Source: Chromera velia
Taxonomy: Eukaryota; Sar; Chromeraceae
Assembly: GCA_018398765.1 (NCBI GenBank)
Contig: JAHBMJ010005756.1
Span: 1-48,699, forward strand
Direction of reading: 5' to 3'
DNA: 48,699 nucleotides
Part shown: one piece after another, positions 19,298-28,840 of the stretch
How the letters are laid out: each line of letters starts with the position of its first letter
Numbering within the stretch: position 1 is the first letter of the stretch
Notes under the pieces: generated by a model
Told to the model about the DNA's origin: nothing
What the model saw: only the letters and a program-made list of their open reading frames with translations
Database searches by the model: none
Translations under genes and position numbers: made by a program

Positions 19298-21727
19298 TCG
19301 TAATTTTGTTGGTCGCACTAAACTCGATTCGATCGCAAACGCACGACCCGTGGTGCTTCTTCAATAGGGCATTTTCTAGCAGGCCTGGCTTTGCAACAAC
19401 TCGGCCCCTAGACTCTTCAATGAGACCAGATGCAAATCAATTAAATATGTGCGCGACGATCACATTCTGACCCTCATCAAATCGAATCCACTTCTTGTCC
19501 TTTCATGCACGAAAAAAGTAACAAACACTTTCCTTGACCGTCATTTGTCCTCTTATACGCTTCTTCTTTCTTTCCTTCCTTCCATGCAGATTCTCTCCAA
19601 GGCTGCGGATCCCACAACAAGAACAACATCTTCTGCTGAAGCAAAGGAGAAGGAGAAGGAGAGCATCGACAAGTCTGCAGCCACAGCCACCACCATGGTA
19701 GACAGCAGTCAGAAGGAGAAGGAGACGGAGGCGGACAAAACGACGCAGCAGAAGGAAACGGAGGACAAAAAGGAAAAGAGTCAGTCAGGGATCGAGTCAG
19801 CTGATCAGTGTGTCAGTCAGTCAGACGCAGTGTCCCTCATTTTTAAGTCCTTTGAGCCGTAGCTTGATGCTCTGTGTGAAGCTTTGGGCTTCTGTTGCCA
19901 TACCCTCATGAAAGAGTCGACACGGATGGACAGAAGAGGCCTGCCTGTAGGTGAGAGAGAGACAAAGAAAGTTGCTGGAGGGAGAGTCGGACCTTCTCGG
20001 CTGAGAGAAACGCCACCGGCATATGGATTCTTTTCGTTTCGATCCAGAGAAGTGTATGCATCCACAGTGAGGGATTCACCCACATGGATGGATGGATGGA
20101 TGGATGGATGGATGCATCCTTGGGAGAACTAAAGGTGCATGCATGTGCGTTTCTTTAATTGAATCCAATGGACAAACGGTCGCTGCATGCCCTTCTGGAA
20201 TCTGCTGGTGCATGGGTGTTTTTGGACCGACATCGATCTGTTCTGCATATGCGCCTGGATGCATATGTGTGTGCAGCCGAGCTGAAACGTATGGACTCTC
20301 TGAAGGTCGGTCGAGTCCGTCAGTTTCGGAGTTGTAAATTTTTTTTTCTTATGTTTTTCCTCGTCTTTCTCCTCAGCCCTCCTGATCTGAGTGCCCATAG
20401 TTAGAAGAAGAAAACCGTTCATCAGTTTTGTTACACAGGAAAAGTATAGTGGACGTTTCAAGATCAGTGCTGCATGACCAACCCATGCATGTTCATTCCA
20501 TCCAACCACAACGCAGGTCCCTCCCCCCGGATCCCCCAAACCTCCAAAGAAGACTGTCGCCCAGCCTCCACAGCAGCAGCAGCCCATGCAGGTCCCTCCT
20601 CCCGTCTCCGCACAGCCTCAGCAGCAGCCTGTGACGATGCCCCCCACGCAGAGAGTCCTCACGGGGGGAGTGCAGCTTCAGGCATATATGCCCGGATACC
20701 CCACGACAACGACCACCACAACGGGAGGGCTTCAGAACGCGCCGTGGACTGTCAGTCAGACGCTCAGTTCAGAAATCTGCATGTGCAGATGCGATTTTTG
20801 CCTTCCTTCATGTATGCATCTTGGAGCATGGAGGTAGGCACAGCACTCCTCCCGATAGTCATCCGGCCGGTACGCTTATAGAAATGAAATGAGTGATGGA
20901 ATGATGTAGCCAAGAAGCTAGGGCAGAAACGTATTAGAAACGAAACGCCGCATTGAAGGCGCAAACCGCTTCGTCTTCTTCGTCAATTCGCTTGCCTTGT
21001 TTCCTTTTGTCACATCTTTCAGACGGAAAAAACGGCAAGGACAAATCGACCGCTCTCCGTGACTGTGTGTACACATACAGCTTTGAATCGGGAGCTTTCC
21101 TAGAGGTGTCCTTCTACAACCCGCTTTCCTTGGTTCTTCCGCCCTCGGTTATAGTCAAGGTACATGTGTGTGCATTTTTGTGACGATCTTGTGTGTTTTC
21201 TTCCCCTTTCTTTCCCTTCCCTTGCTTTATCGACCAGACGCCCTCCCGGCCCACGACCGTCCAGTACGTGGGAGCTCCCCAGACCACAACGACATCTGCA
21301 AGCAGAACTGTGCATGCGGGCACATACGGGGGCGTGCGGGTGGGTTGGCATGTCCGGAGGGGATAGGGAGATGGGAAGAGGATGAGACTTCCACACTTCG
21401 ATGCCGTTCATCGTGCTGCAGTTGAACCGAGGCGATTGACTTCAGTCCGTGTGTAGAGAAAGCGATGTATTCATAGTCTCGTACAGGGACAGATAGAGCG
21501 AGTGCTACCTTGTGCTTCTCTCTCTGACGCAACTCTCCCTTCAACGTTTGTTGTATCGCTACCTTCATGTACAAAATTAAGTGATTTTTTTCGATAGCGT
21601 TGCGACATAGACTTCCAAGCGTCTCAGTCCCCTTCTGTGTTCTTCTTTCAAGTTGCAGATGGCATCTCCGTCTCCCGGCGTGTACACACATATGATGCCC
21701 ATGCAGTCGCCCTACGGGTATCGTTGA
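14727..21727 (+). CDS. SNF1/CAMK-like serine/threonine protein kinase, 13 exons
   Basis: Exons: 14727-14942, 15682-15756, 16100-16365, 16606-16687, 17032-17138, 17844-17888, 18292-18352, 18593-18690, 18851-18962, 19590-19811, 20517-20750, 21238-21339 and 21659-21727. All phases agree, giving 562 residues. Kinase domain about 63-321: glycine loop GKGTYGKV (71-78), VAVK lysine 93, helix-C glutamate 112, HRD at 185-187 with catalytic D187 and N192, DLG at 205-207 in place of DFG, APE at 229-231, DIWGCG, and a HPWFNAF end. Ser220 occupies the position of the AMPK activation-loop threonine. All catalytic residues are present, so it should phosphorylate Ser/Thr substrates with ATP. The family resemblance is to SNF1/AMPK and other CAMK kinases. 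The N-tail (1-62) is Gly/Tyr/Pro-rich. The C-tail (about 355-562) is Lys/Glu-rich, then Pro/Gln-rich, then Thr/Gly-rich, ending SPYGYR. No regulatory domain was recognised. The start ATG at 14727 was chosen because it opens the compositionally coherent tail; the frame is open further upstream. Confidence 0.9.
15801..15807. other. Assembly gap (7 N) in G homopolymer
   Basis: Seven N flanked by G runs, in the second intron of the kinase gene. The coding frame is not affected. Confidence 0.98.
17143..17355 (+). repeat. (TGTC)n microsatellite in kinase intron 5
   Basis: About 210 bases of TGTC with TCTC and TTTC variants, starting directly after the donor of exon 5 (GTGAGT at 17139). The pyrimidine strand is again the sense strand. 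Confidence 0.95.
19240..19298. repeat. (GT)n microsatellite in kinase intron 9
   Basis: About 29 GT units with one GC interruption, between exons 9 and 10 of the kinase gene. Confidence 0.95.
20086..20116. repeat. (ATGG)n microsatellite in kinase intron 10
   Basis: About seven ATGG units in the intron between exons 10 and 11. Confidence 0.9.
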
Positions 21728-24395
21728 AGGAGGGATTGAGCTGTTTTGTTCTCAGAAGGGCATCGTCCAGGGTCACGTGAAAAGACTCCGAGACTGAGAG
21801 AGGGGGGGGGGGGAATTGGGAGGGGTGACATTGGACGAGGAGGGGCATCGAGAGGAGGTGAATGGAACTGAGCACATGCAGCCAAGTTTCTTTAAGGTTC
21901 GGGGTAGTCATAGCACATTCATCCTAGCAAGTCAAATGGAGGGGTGGGGTATGGAAGGGAAAGAGGCGAGACTGCAGATTACCTTGTTTCCTCTCTTCCT
22001 TCCTGCCTGGCGGCATGGGAATCAAGAGAGGAGGAGGGGATAAGAGCTGAACAACCAGATTATCTGATGAGAGAATTTTGGTTTTGCGGTCCATCCTCAT
22101 TTGCACTGTCAAGCAGATGGATGGAAGGAGAGAGCAAGAGCAAGAGAAAGACAGAGAAGCCAAAGAGTATCGGTGAAAGAGGCTTCGAAAAAAAAATTAA
22201 TGGGAAGTGATGTTGGGGGCTGTATGCACTGGGAGACGAGAAACCAAGGCAGGCTCTGCTGAGCCTTGAATCCCCTGAACAGAGAAGGAAAAGGTGCACG
22301 CTTGTGTGGATCGACATTTGTCGCAGTTTCACTGTGCATGTGTGTGCATCGTGTGCGTGAGGGCGACGGCGATAGTGGGGCCAATGCAGCCATCTGTCTG
22401 TTGTTGTCTGGGTTGGCGTATACGTCCCATATTGCCTTCCGGTGTGTCGGCCTGATGGAGGAGGTCGGGCCCGAGTTGTGCCTAGAGAGGGGAATAAGAG
22501 GGAAAGCGGGAATTGGCAGGGGAGACAAACCTCCCGGCGTCAGAAGTTCTTTCAATCATTCGTTGTCATGACAATGTCGTCCCTCCTCCTTCTGACATCA
22601 AGACGATAGTCGTGGTGTGTACGGCTTTTCCAGTTGAACTGAGACGGAACTTTTTAGTGAAAAACTTTTAATTCAAATTTGTGCATTTCTTTTACTTCAA
22701 TTACTTCTCGAGTCAAACTTTGAAGCTAAAATCGAAAACTTTTGGATCCATTTGTTGTTGTTAGCCTGTTGAGCTAACTCTTGAGCCTAATAGTATTATA
22801 GTAAAGTATGGTTAAATTAAAGTTTTGTGTTATATTATATTGATTTTATACCAAATTTTATTATACTGGCTGAATAAACTAATGAATATTTGTGAATACC
22901 GCAACGTACATAATTTGACTGGTAATTTGATTTCAGGGGAAGGGACTAGGAAAAAAAAAACTATTGCCATGCTGTTTTTCTGTCTGAATCTTAGGTAGGT
23001 TTTTTAGCTTTCTAGGTATGTAAGTTTAATCTGAATGTTTTCAGTCTAATTTGTACTTAATTCACAATTTAATGATAACAGTGATGGCCAGTGTAACCAA
23101 TCAGTTCTAAATCAGAAGGGGAATCTGAACATTAAAATTATATAATAAATCATAAATGCAGCTTACATTAACTTTACACTCTTCGAATCTAATCTTTATA
23201 TATAAGCGTATATACTATAGTAATAGTACATGTATTTATTTTTCTAAACCTAATAATACTACTAATAAAGCTAGTTTCTTAGTATACCGGACTCGTAACC
23301 GGAGTGATCTTAGCAGTTAATTTTCTTAGTATTACACAGTATGGTTAGGAGTAACAAAAGTAGGACTCGGACGGTTACTAGGCCGCCGCTAGGCCGCCCG
23401 GTTACCAATTTTGTGGTTATGGTAGTACTGTTCCAATGGTAGTGGTAATAGCTAAAAACAGGCAGATTTGGCCACATTCTGAGTCAAAATTAATCTAGAA
23501 AACCAATCATTGACTAGTAAAAATCCCATTTTTGGCATTTATTAAAAGTTCATTCTAGTAAAATTCAAGGTTCATCATTTTATGACTGAACTCTAACTAG
23601 TATATCATTATGTATATAGTATACATTATTTGAGTATGATTATTTTAGCGCTTTAAACTGCTAATATCTGCTAATGAGTTAAGTAGTCATGCTTTAAAAT
23701 AGGTTTAGCAACTGTTTTTACTAGAGTTTTTCCTTGAACTACCATAGTAGTGGTATATGCTTTCAAGTCCGCTAGTTACCATCTCACGGTTACCAAACTG
23801 ACGGTAACTCGCTACTGGCTAAAAGAGGCCGGTAGTAACTCCTAACCGTACTGTGTACTTAGTATAACTAAAATTAATCTTTCACTTTAAGTCAGTAAAT
23901 AGAATTTAAGTAACATTACTAGTAAGTTTTAAGTGTAACATTTTTTGATTTTTTTTTCTTTTAAAACAGTCTAAATTTGTATGAACACGCAAAATTTGAT
24001 TAAACAATCATTCTACAAGTAGTACTATGACTATGACTATGCCAACAACTCAGTCGAACAAAAACTATGAAACAATAATTATGAAGCAGTCGACTTAAAA
24101 CTCAGTATTTATAAAGTTGATGTCATTCATTGTTACTACGTGTTACTACATCGAAACAACATGCCAGTGGTCCCCACCCCCCGAAGCATCCGGCCCCGCA
24201 GCACCAGGCAGCACCAAATTGCCCCTCCGGCGGGTAAATTAAATCCCCCGAGAGAGATCCTTATGTTGCCAGCGCGTGGCCGTCTGGCGGCTGGATGCAC
24301 AAAGGTGCTTTCTTCTCCTCTCCGACTGATTGAGGCACGGAACGGCACCCCGGCAACGTACATCGAGAAAAGTGGTGCCTTCACGCACCACCAGC
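21728..24395. other. Intergenic spacer with AT-rich island
   Basis: From 21728 to about 22620 the sequence has mixed composition. It is probably the 3' flank of the kinase gene, and its open frames are low-complexity shadows. From about 22630 to 24135 it becomes strongly AT-rich with stops in every frame, and it contains the hAT-like MITE at 23333-23857. No gene was seen. Confidence 0.7.
23333..23857. mobile_element. hAT-like MITE, 525 bp, with 8-bp target duplication
   Basis: Terminal inverted repeats start TACACAGTA(T/C)GGTTAGGAGT and match over about 23 bases. The element is bounded on both sides by the identical octamer CTTAGTAT (23325-23332 and 23858-23865). An 8-bp duplication is characteristic of the hAT superfamily, though a few other superfamilies share it. 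The interior contains further imperfect inverted motifs (GGTTACTAGG, ACGGTAAC) and no open frame, so the copy is non-autonomous. It is inserted in the AT-rich island downstream of the kinase gene. Confidence 0.85.
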
Positions 24396-24682
24396 ATGCA
24401 CCGACCGACGCCGATCGAGGAGAGAGAAAACAAGTCCGTCAACATGCAGATCAACACAAGGGATCCCGAGAAACGAATCCTCAAGATCCTGCAGGCATGC
24501 CAGTGAGGAGACAGGCAGATAGGGTGTGTGTAGGAAGCTAGACAATCTTGCCCACACACTGAAACATTCTCTTTTCTTTGTCCCTTCCTTTCCCCCCCAC
24601 TGCTTCTCTCCTTCTCTTTCAGGTGGCATTGAACATGTGCACAGGTTACGATACATCCTGGAGGCACAGACTTACACGGTAA

Positions 24683-24717
<35 letters not shown>

Positions 24718-25409
24718 CACTTCCCTTCTCTCTCTTCTTGATTTGACACGATGAGGGCCCAAACTTGAGCTCATTTGCGGACCCAAATCCATGCATGATG
24801 TTTTGCAACGAGTTCAAATGCCAACCTACCATGGTGATCCAGGGTGTGTGTGCATGAAGTCCAGAATGCAGGGATCGAGACCCCGAGATCATCGACCTTT
24901 TGAGAGTCTCAGAGCGTCCCTCGGAGAAACTCTGCGGGCAGAAAGGGAAGAAGAAAGAATTAGAGCGGAGTCTCAGTGGCAAAAGCAGACGGAAGCAGGA
25001 AAGCAGCAACGCAGGAAGGCAGCAACTCAGGCAGACAAGCGAAGAAGATTGGCAAACAGAGAGAGAGAGAGAGAGAAAGCAGGTCGACGCTGAAGAGGGA
25101 TCACGGACCTCATGCAGAGTTTAGAAAAAATCCAATGCTGCAATTTGGAAGCAAGATCGCAAACTCCACGTGCCATCGCATCGGTTCGTTGACTGCTTTT
25201 GACAAATCATTTTATAATCCTGACTGCTGACCTGCGAACGTCCATCAGCTTGAGAACATCCCCGTTTCTAGTCGATCGTGCATCATCGTGCATCTCCCCC
25301 CAGCCGCTGGAGGGAAACTGCACCATGCAGCCACTGGCAGAGAAGGAAGTAAGGGCCCTGTGAGCAAGCCTGCAGCAGAAGCGACGCGACAGAAGGAGAA
25401 GAACAGAGG
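24396..25409 (+). CDS. Probable multi-exon gene, unassigned, exon joins uncertain
   Basis: Four segments look like exons with good splice signals: 24396-24502 (opens ATG, includes RDPEKRILKILQA, donor GTGAGG), 24623-24678 (after a CTCTTTCAG acceptor, donor GTAAGA), one from 24872 (after AATGCAG; frame DPEIIDLLRVSERPSEK or an alternative Arg/Glu-rich helical frame), and 25249-25409 (after CCATCAG; LENIPVSSRSCIIVHLPP followed by a Lys/Ala-rich tail, donor GTGAGG). The phases of the first two joins do not agree in the most protein-like frames. Either a segment is missing or a boundary is wrong. No domain was recognised. A (CA)n tract lies in the intron after 24678. Confidence 0.35.
24683..24716. 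repeat. (CA)n microsatellite
   Basis: CA dinucleotide run just downstream of the splice donor at 24679. Confidence 0.92.
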
Positions 25410-27588
25410 GTGAGGTGAGTGACCGATTGGTGTTTTTGTATGCACATCAGTAGTTGGTTTTTTCTTCACCTCGTTCATTTCTTTTCTTGTAAGAAAAAAA
25501 AGTGACTGGGTCTTGACTGAGAACTCCATTGAGAACACCTGTATGCTGACCTTTACTTCTTCCTTCGGCAAGGAGAATACCTCAACGCGACAATGCCCTA
25601 GCTCCGTCTAGGGCCTCTGAGTCGTCCATGGAGCCCCCGCCCCTCTCTCTCTGTATGTCAAGAGGGCGAGAGAGGCAAAAAGCGCCTAACTGCCAGAGAG
25701 ACTGACAAACGGGTTGTTTGTCAGTCAGTCGGTCAGCAGACACACAACGCAACCAGAAAAGAGGGAAAGACAAATGTCTGTCCATCGATCCTGTCATTTC
25801 CTTCTCTCTCGTTCATTCCCCCGTGTCTCTTCCTTCTTTCTCTTTGCTTCCCCCCTCATTGCGAGAGGAGACAAGAGAGAGAGGGAGAGAGAGAACAGAC
25901 CATCCTTTTCTCTTCACTTTCCTTCTTTTCCTCTGCCAGACTGTGTCTCTCCCCCCCCCTCTCTCTCTATGCCTGTCTGCTTGCCTGCCATCAATTGCCT
26001 CGTACGTGCGCTCTGTGGTGAGAGCGAAGACGGAAACCCCGACCGAAACAAAACGAAGAATCGATCAGGCGGTCCCAGCGCTCTACGGCTGCCAGATGCT
26101 CCCCCCCCCCCCCCNCCAACTGGGCATGTCACTATCGAGGCACTAACTAATTGGTGTTGCAGGCACAGGCATATAGTTTCATTCAGTTAAATACTCCTGT
26201 ACAACTCCCTTTCTTTACTTCCGACCAACAAGCAACGACCCTCCAACAAGCAAGCAAGGACATGATTAAATATTGATACAGAGCATGCAGTCGATTGACA
26301 ACGAAGACCCTCTGCCAACATCGAGCTCAAGGAGGACAAAAGGTACGTGTCATGCAGACAATCACATTAAATACCGGGACACCGCTTAATCCCCTCCTGC
26401 TAAAGATTAAAGATCTCTGAATGAATGGAATTTCTCTTTCTCCCTCTCACCAGTCCACTCGTTTGTTCTTGTCATCTCTTGAGAGGAGAGGAAGGGCAGG
26501 GTGGGGCACGGAGAGAAACACAATTAAAGAAACAAGCAGGCAGAAAGATCAAAAGAAAAAGGAAAGAGGGGCAAGAACGCCAGCATGCGTATTTTTGGAC
26601 AGCGTTGTTCTTGGATTTCTCGGATGATGCGCGCGTTTTCTCCAGTTGCCCCCCCTCCCCCATTCGTGCTTGAAAAAACTTCAACAAACGAACTCCGTCC
26701 TCTCTTTGAACATTGAGGCGAAGATTTCTACATTTGCTTGGTCATTGTTTGGAGTCCATTGATTAAATGAGAAAAAAAAATCCTTAAGGAAACGAAGAGG
26801 CGCTTAAACAAATTAGATCATTGCCCTTTCGCCCGTCTTCTTCTCTTTTCTGTTCTCTTCCTTTTGTACCAGATCAGTGATCGACACCACATGCCACTGC
26901 ACGCAGACCTTTGTTTTCCTGATTCGTTGGCCTGCCTATTCGACTTGGCCTTTTCTTTGAGTCTGCCTTCTGCAGGACGTGGGTTCATCTTTCTGGCTCA
27001 CCTCCGGCTTTTCTAGCAACGACAACAACCGAAATGCAACAATCGAAAGGAGAGAAGAAAGACGTAATGCTGGCACACAAAAAAAGAAACAAAAGAAAGT
27101 TCCTACCCTGTTAAATGTGTGCGGAGCCAAACATACAAAGGAGACAGTGATTGGCGAGAAATTCTTTCTTTTTTTCTGCCCATTCTTTGTTTTTTCATGC
27201 ATTGACCCATACAAACAAAGAGGAACAATTCGTGTATCAATTGTCCCCCCTCCAACCCATTTAGTTCTCCCTTCCTCCCTGCAGGGGAAGACGAAACAGA
27301 GAAATTGAAAGACAAAGAGCCAAACCCAAAGCCTTCCCATAAGAGAAAAGTTAAGTGGAGTTTTGTCCCTTCCATTTGCTTTCAGGAACTTCAGGCTCAC
27401 AGCTTTCAGAATACACGCCTCTCTATCAGCACCAACGAAAAAGAAAAATAAAGTTCCTATCTTACATGTGCCCGGAAGCAAAAACAAAATAGAACGACGA
27501 GACTCAACAACAACAACAACAACAAGAGGAAAGAAAAAACCAAAACACTGCACGTCACCCAAGCGGTTCATTCATTCATTCATTCATT
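25410..27588. other. Region without a confident gene
   Basis: Pyrimidine-rich and A-rich low-complexity sequence with many overlapping open frames on both strands (for example 25714-26190 plus, 26936-27571 minus). None has a recognisable domain. A single N at 26115 sits in a C homopolymer. Acceptor-like TGCAG sites occur (about 26161, 26975, 27285), so exons of a neighbouring gene may be hidden here. (CAA)n lies near 27507-27525 and (ATTC)n near 27568-27598. Confidence 0.5.
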
Positions 27589-27598
27589 CATTCATTCA
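27568..27598. repeat. (ATTC)n microsatellite
   Basis: About seven ATTC units directly 3' of the minus-strand frame that ends at 27592. Confidence 0.9.
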
Positions 27599-28026
27599 TC
27601 ATACAAACGAAAAGAAGTCGTTCTCATCTCATTATAAAATCCAGAAGACGAACGACGCGGACTCGAAGTCTCGCGCCTCAACTCCATACTAACCTCCTCA
27701 AAAAGTCTATCCTCCACCTCCTCCTCCCAACTGTCCCCCTCCACATACCCCCCAAAAGAAAAACACGACCGCACCGAAGCACAAAAAGAATCACCCGGAA
27801 TCGAGCGGTCGTCCGGCCCATCCTCCAACAAAAACAATTCCCCCCCAATCCGCTGAATTACAAACTCACCCATTAAATCACTATTCAAACTAGGCTCCAC
27901 CACCACTCCTTCTTCTTTCTTTTCTTCAAAATTAAAAAACGAACAGTCGAGAATCGAAGAACAAACAGAAAGAGACGAAGACGAAGAGACAGACGAAGAC
28001 GCAGAACAACACGACACGCAATCATT
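27592..28026 (-). CDS. Acidic/Ser-rich protein C-terminal part, truncated at an assembly N
   Basis: A minus-strand frame of about 145 codons with coherent composition: a Ser/Cys-rich start, then FNFEEKKEEGVVVEPSLN, then an acidic helical stretch (EEEVEDRLFEEVSMELRRE), ending FRLYDE and TGA. The opposite strand reads as poor shadows. Codon third positions are rich in T and G, unlike the GC-rich exons elsewhere in the window. The frame runs directly into the N at 28027. Beyond it, the upstream minus-strand open frame (the MGNQ repeat region) is in a different register, so the true join is unknown. No family recognised. Confidence 0.4.
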   Translation of the reverse strand, partial: NDCVSCCSASSSVSSSSSLSVCSSILDCSFFNFEEKKEEGVVVEPSLNSDLMGEFVIQRIGGELFLLEDGPDDRSIPGDSFCASVRSCFSFGGYVEGDSWEEEVEDRLFEEVSMELRRETSSPRRSSSGFYNEMRTTSFRLYDE

Positions 28027-28027
28027 G
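28027..28027. other. Single N, probable gap or misjoin
   Basis: One N between two minus-strand open frames that are not in the same register. On the plus strand, the sequence to its right also gives an open, protein-like frame (starts EHPPPPTGFVLP). The base may therefore mark a gap of unknown size. Confidence 0.9.
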
Positions 28028-28652
28028 NGGAGCACCCACCTCCCCCGACCGGCTTTGTTTTGCCTGCCGAGGGGGCTGTGCTCCCCGATGCCCTCAAAGT
28101 TGCGGGGCCCTCAGCCTCCCGAAGCCCTTCCCTCCCTTCCATCTCCTCCCCTTCCTCCCGGGCGACCTGTGCCCGGAGGCCACACCGAGGCAACCACCGA
28201 TGGAGAGCCCCTCGGGCTCTTTTGGCAAGACGTGATGCCTGCTTTGAGGAATGTGGAGAGACCGGCTGTGTAGGATCCCGGAGAACATTGGTGTTCTGTT
28301 GCGTCTTCAATTCTTCTGATTGGTTCAGGGGATACTGCTTGAAGGCGGCTTCACCTTGCAGGCCTGGAGGGGCCTGTACGGCTGTTGGCTGGTTTCCCAT
28401 GGAGTTTTGTTTTCGGAAAGGACCAAAGCGCAGAGCAGATGTTCTTCTTTGATGTACGTCTGTGGTGTCTGACCGTGCAAGACGTGATGCCTGCTTTGAG
28501 GAATGTGGAGAGACCGGCTGTGTAGGATCCCGGAGAACATTGGTGTTCTGTTGCGTCTTCAATTCTTCTGATTGGTTCAGGGGATACTGCTTGAAGGCGG
28601 CTTCACCTTGCAGGCCTGGAGGGGCCTGTACGGCTGTTGGCTGGTTTCCCAT
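28028..28652 (-). CDS. Duplicated N-terminal region starting MGNQ, unassigned
   Basis: A minus-strand frame runs without a stop from 28838 to the N at 28027. It contains two near-identical copies of a 5' coding segment, each beginning MGNQPTAVQAPP (ATG at 28652 and at 28400) and ending SSKQASRLA. The inner copy continues into a unique basic then Gly/Pro-rich region. A Met-Gly start is compatible with N-myristoylation, but no function can be assigned. The plus strand is also open here, so the strand assignment is uncertain. The outer copies look like tandem duplicates of the first exon or promoter-proximal region. Confidence 0.3.
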
Positions 28653-28840
28653 CAAGTTTTTTTTTCGGAATCGGAAAGGATCGAAGTGCAGAGCAGATTT
28701 TCTTCTTTGATGCACGTCTGTGGTGTCTGACCGTGCAAGACGTGATGCCTGCTTTGAATGGGAAAGGATCAAAGTGCAGAGCAGATCTTCTTCTTTGATG
28801 TATATACGTCTGTGCGTCTGTGGAGTCTGACAGTGCAAGA
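28226..28840. repeat. Tandem duplication, about 255-bp unit
   Basis: Units start at each CAAGACGTGATGCC: 28226-28477 (252 bp), 28478-28735 (258 bp) and 28736-28835 (100 bp, internally deleted), with a stub at 28836. The first two units are nearly identical over the first 170 bases and differ by small indels near their ends. This accounts for the repeated peptide in the minus-strand frame. Confidence 0.93.

Noticed and set aside
24239..25009. 256-codon minus-strand open frame
   Set aside because: It runs through a (CA)n tract and is antisense to better exon-like segments with splice signals.
26936..27571. 211-codon minus-strand open frame
   Set aside because: Phe/Val-rich composition comes from A-rich and CAA repeats on the other strand; no motif or splice support.
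28226..28840. CRISPR-like array
   Set aside because: Units are about 255 bases with no short repeat-spacer structure, and the genome is eukaryotic; this is a plain tandem duplication.
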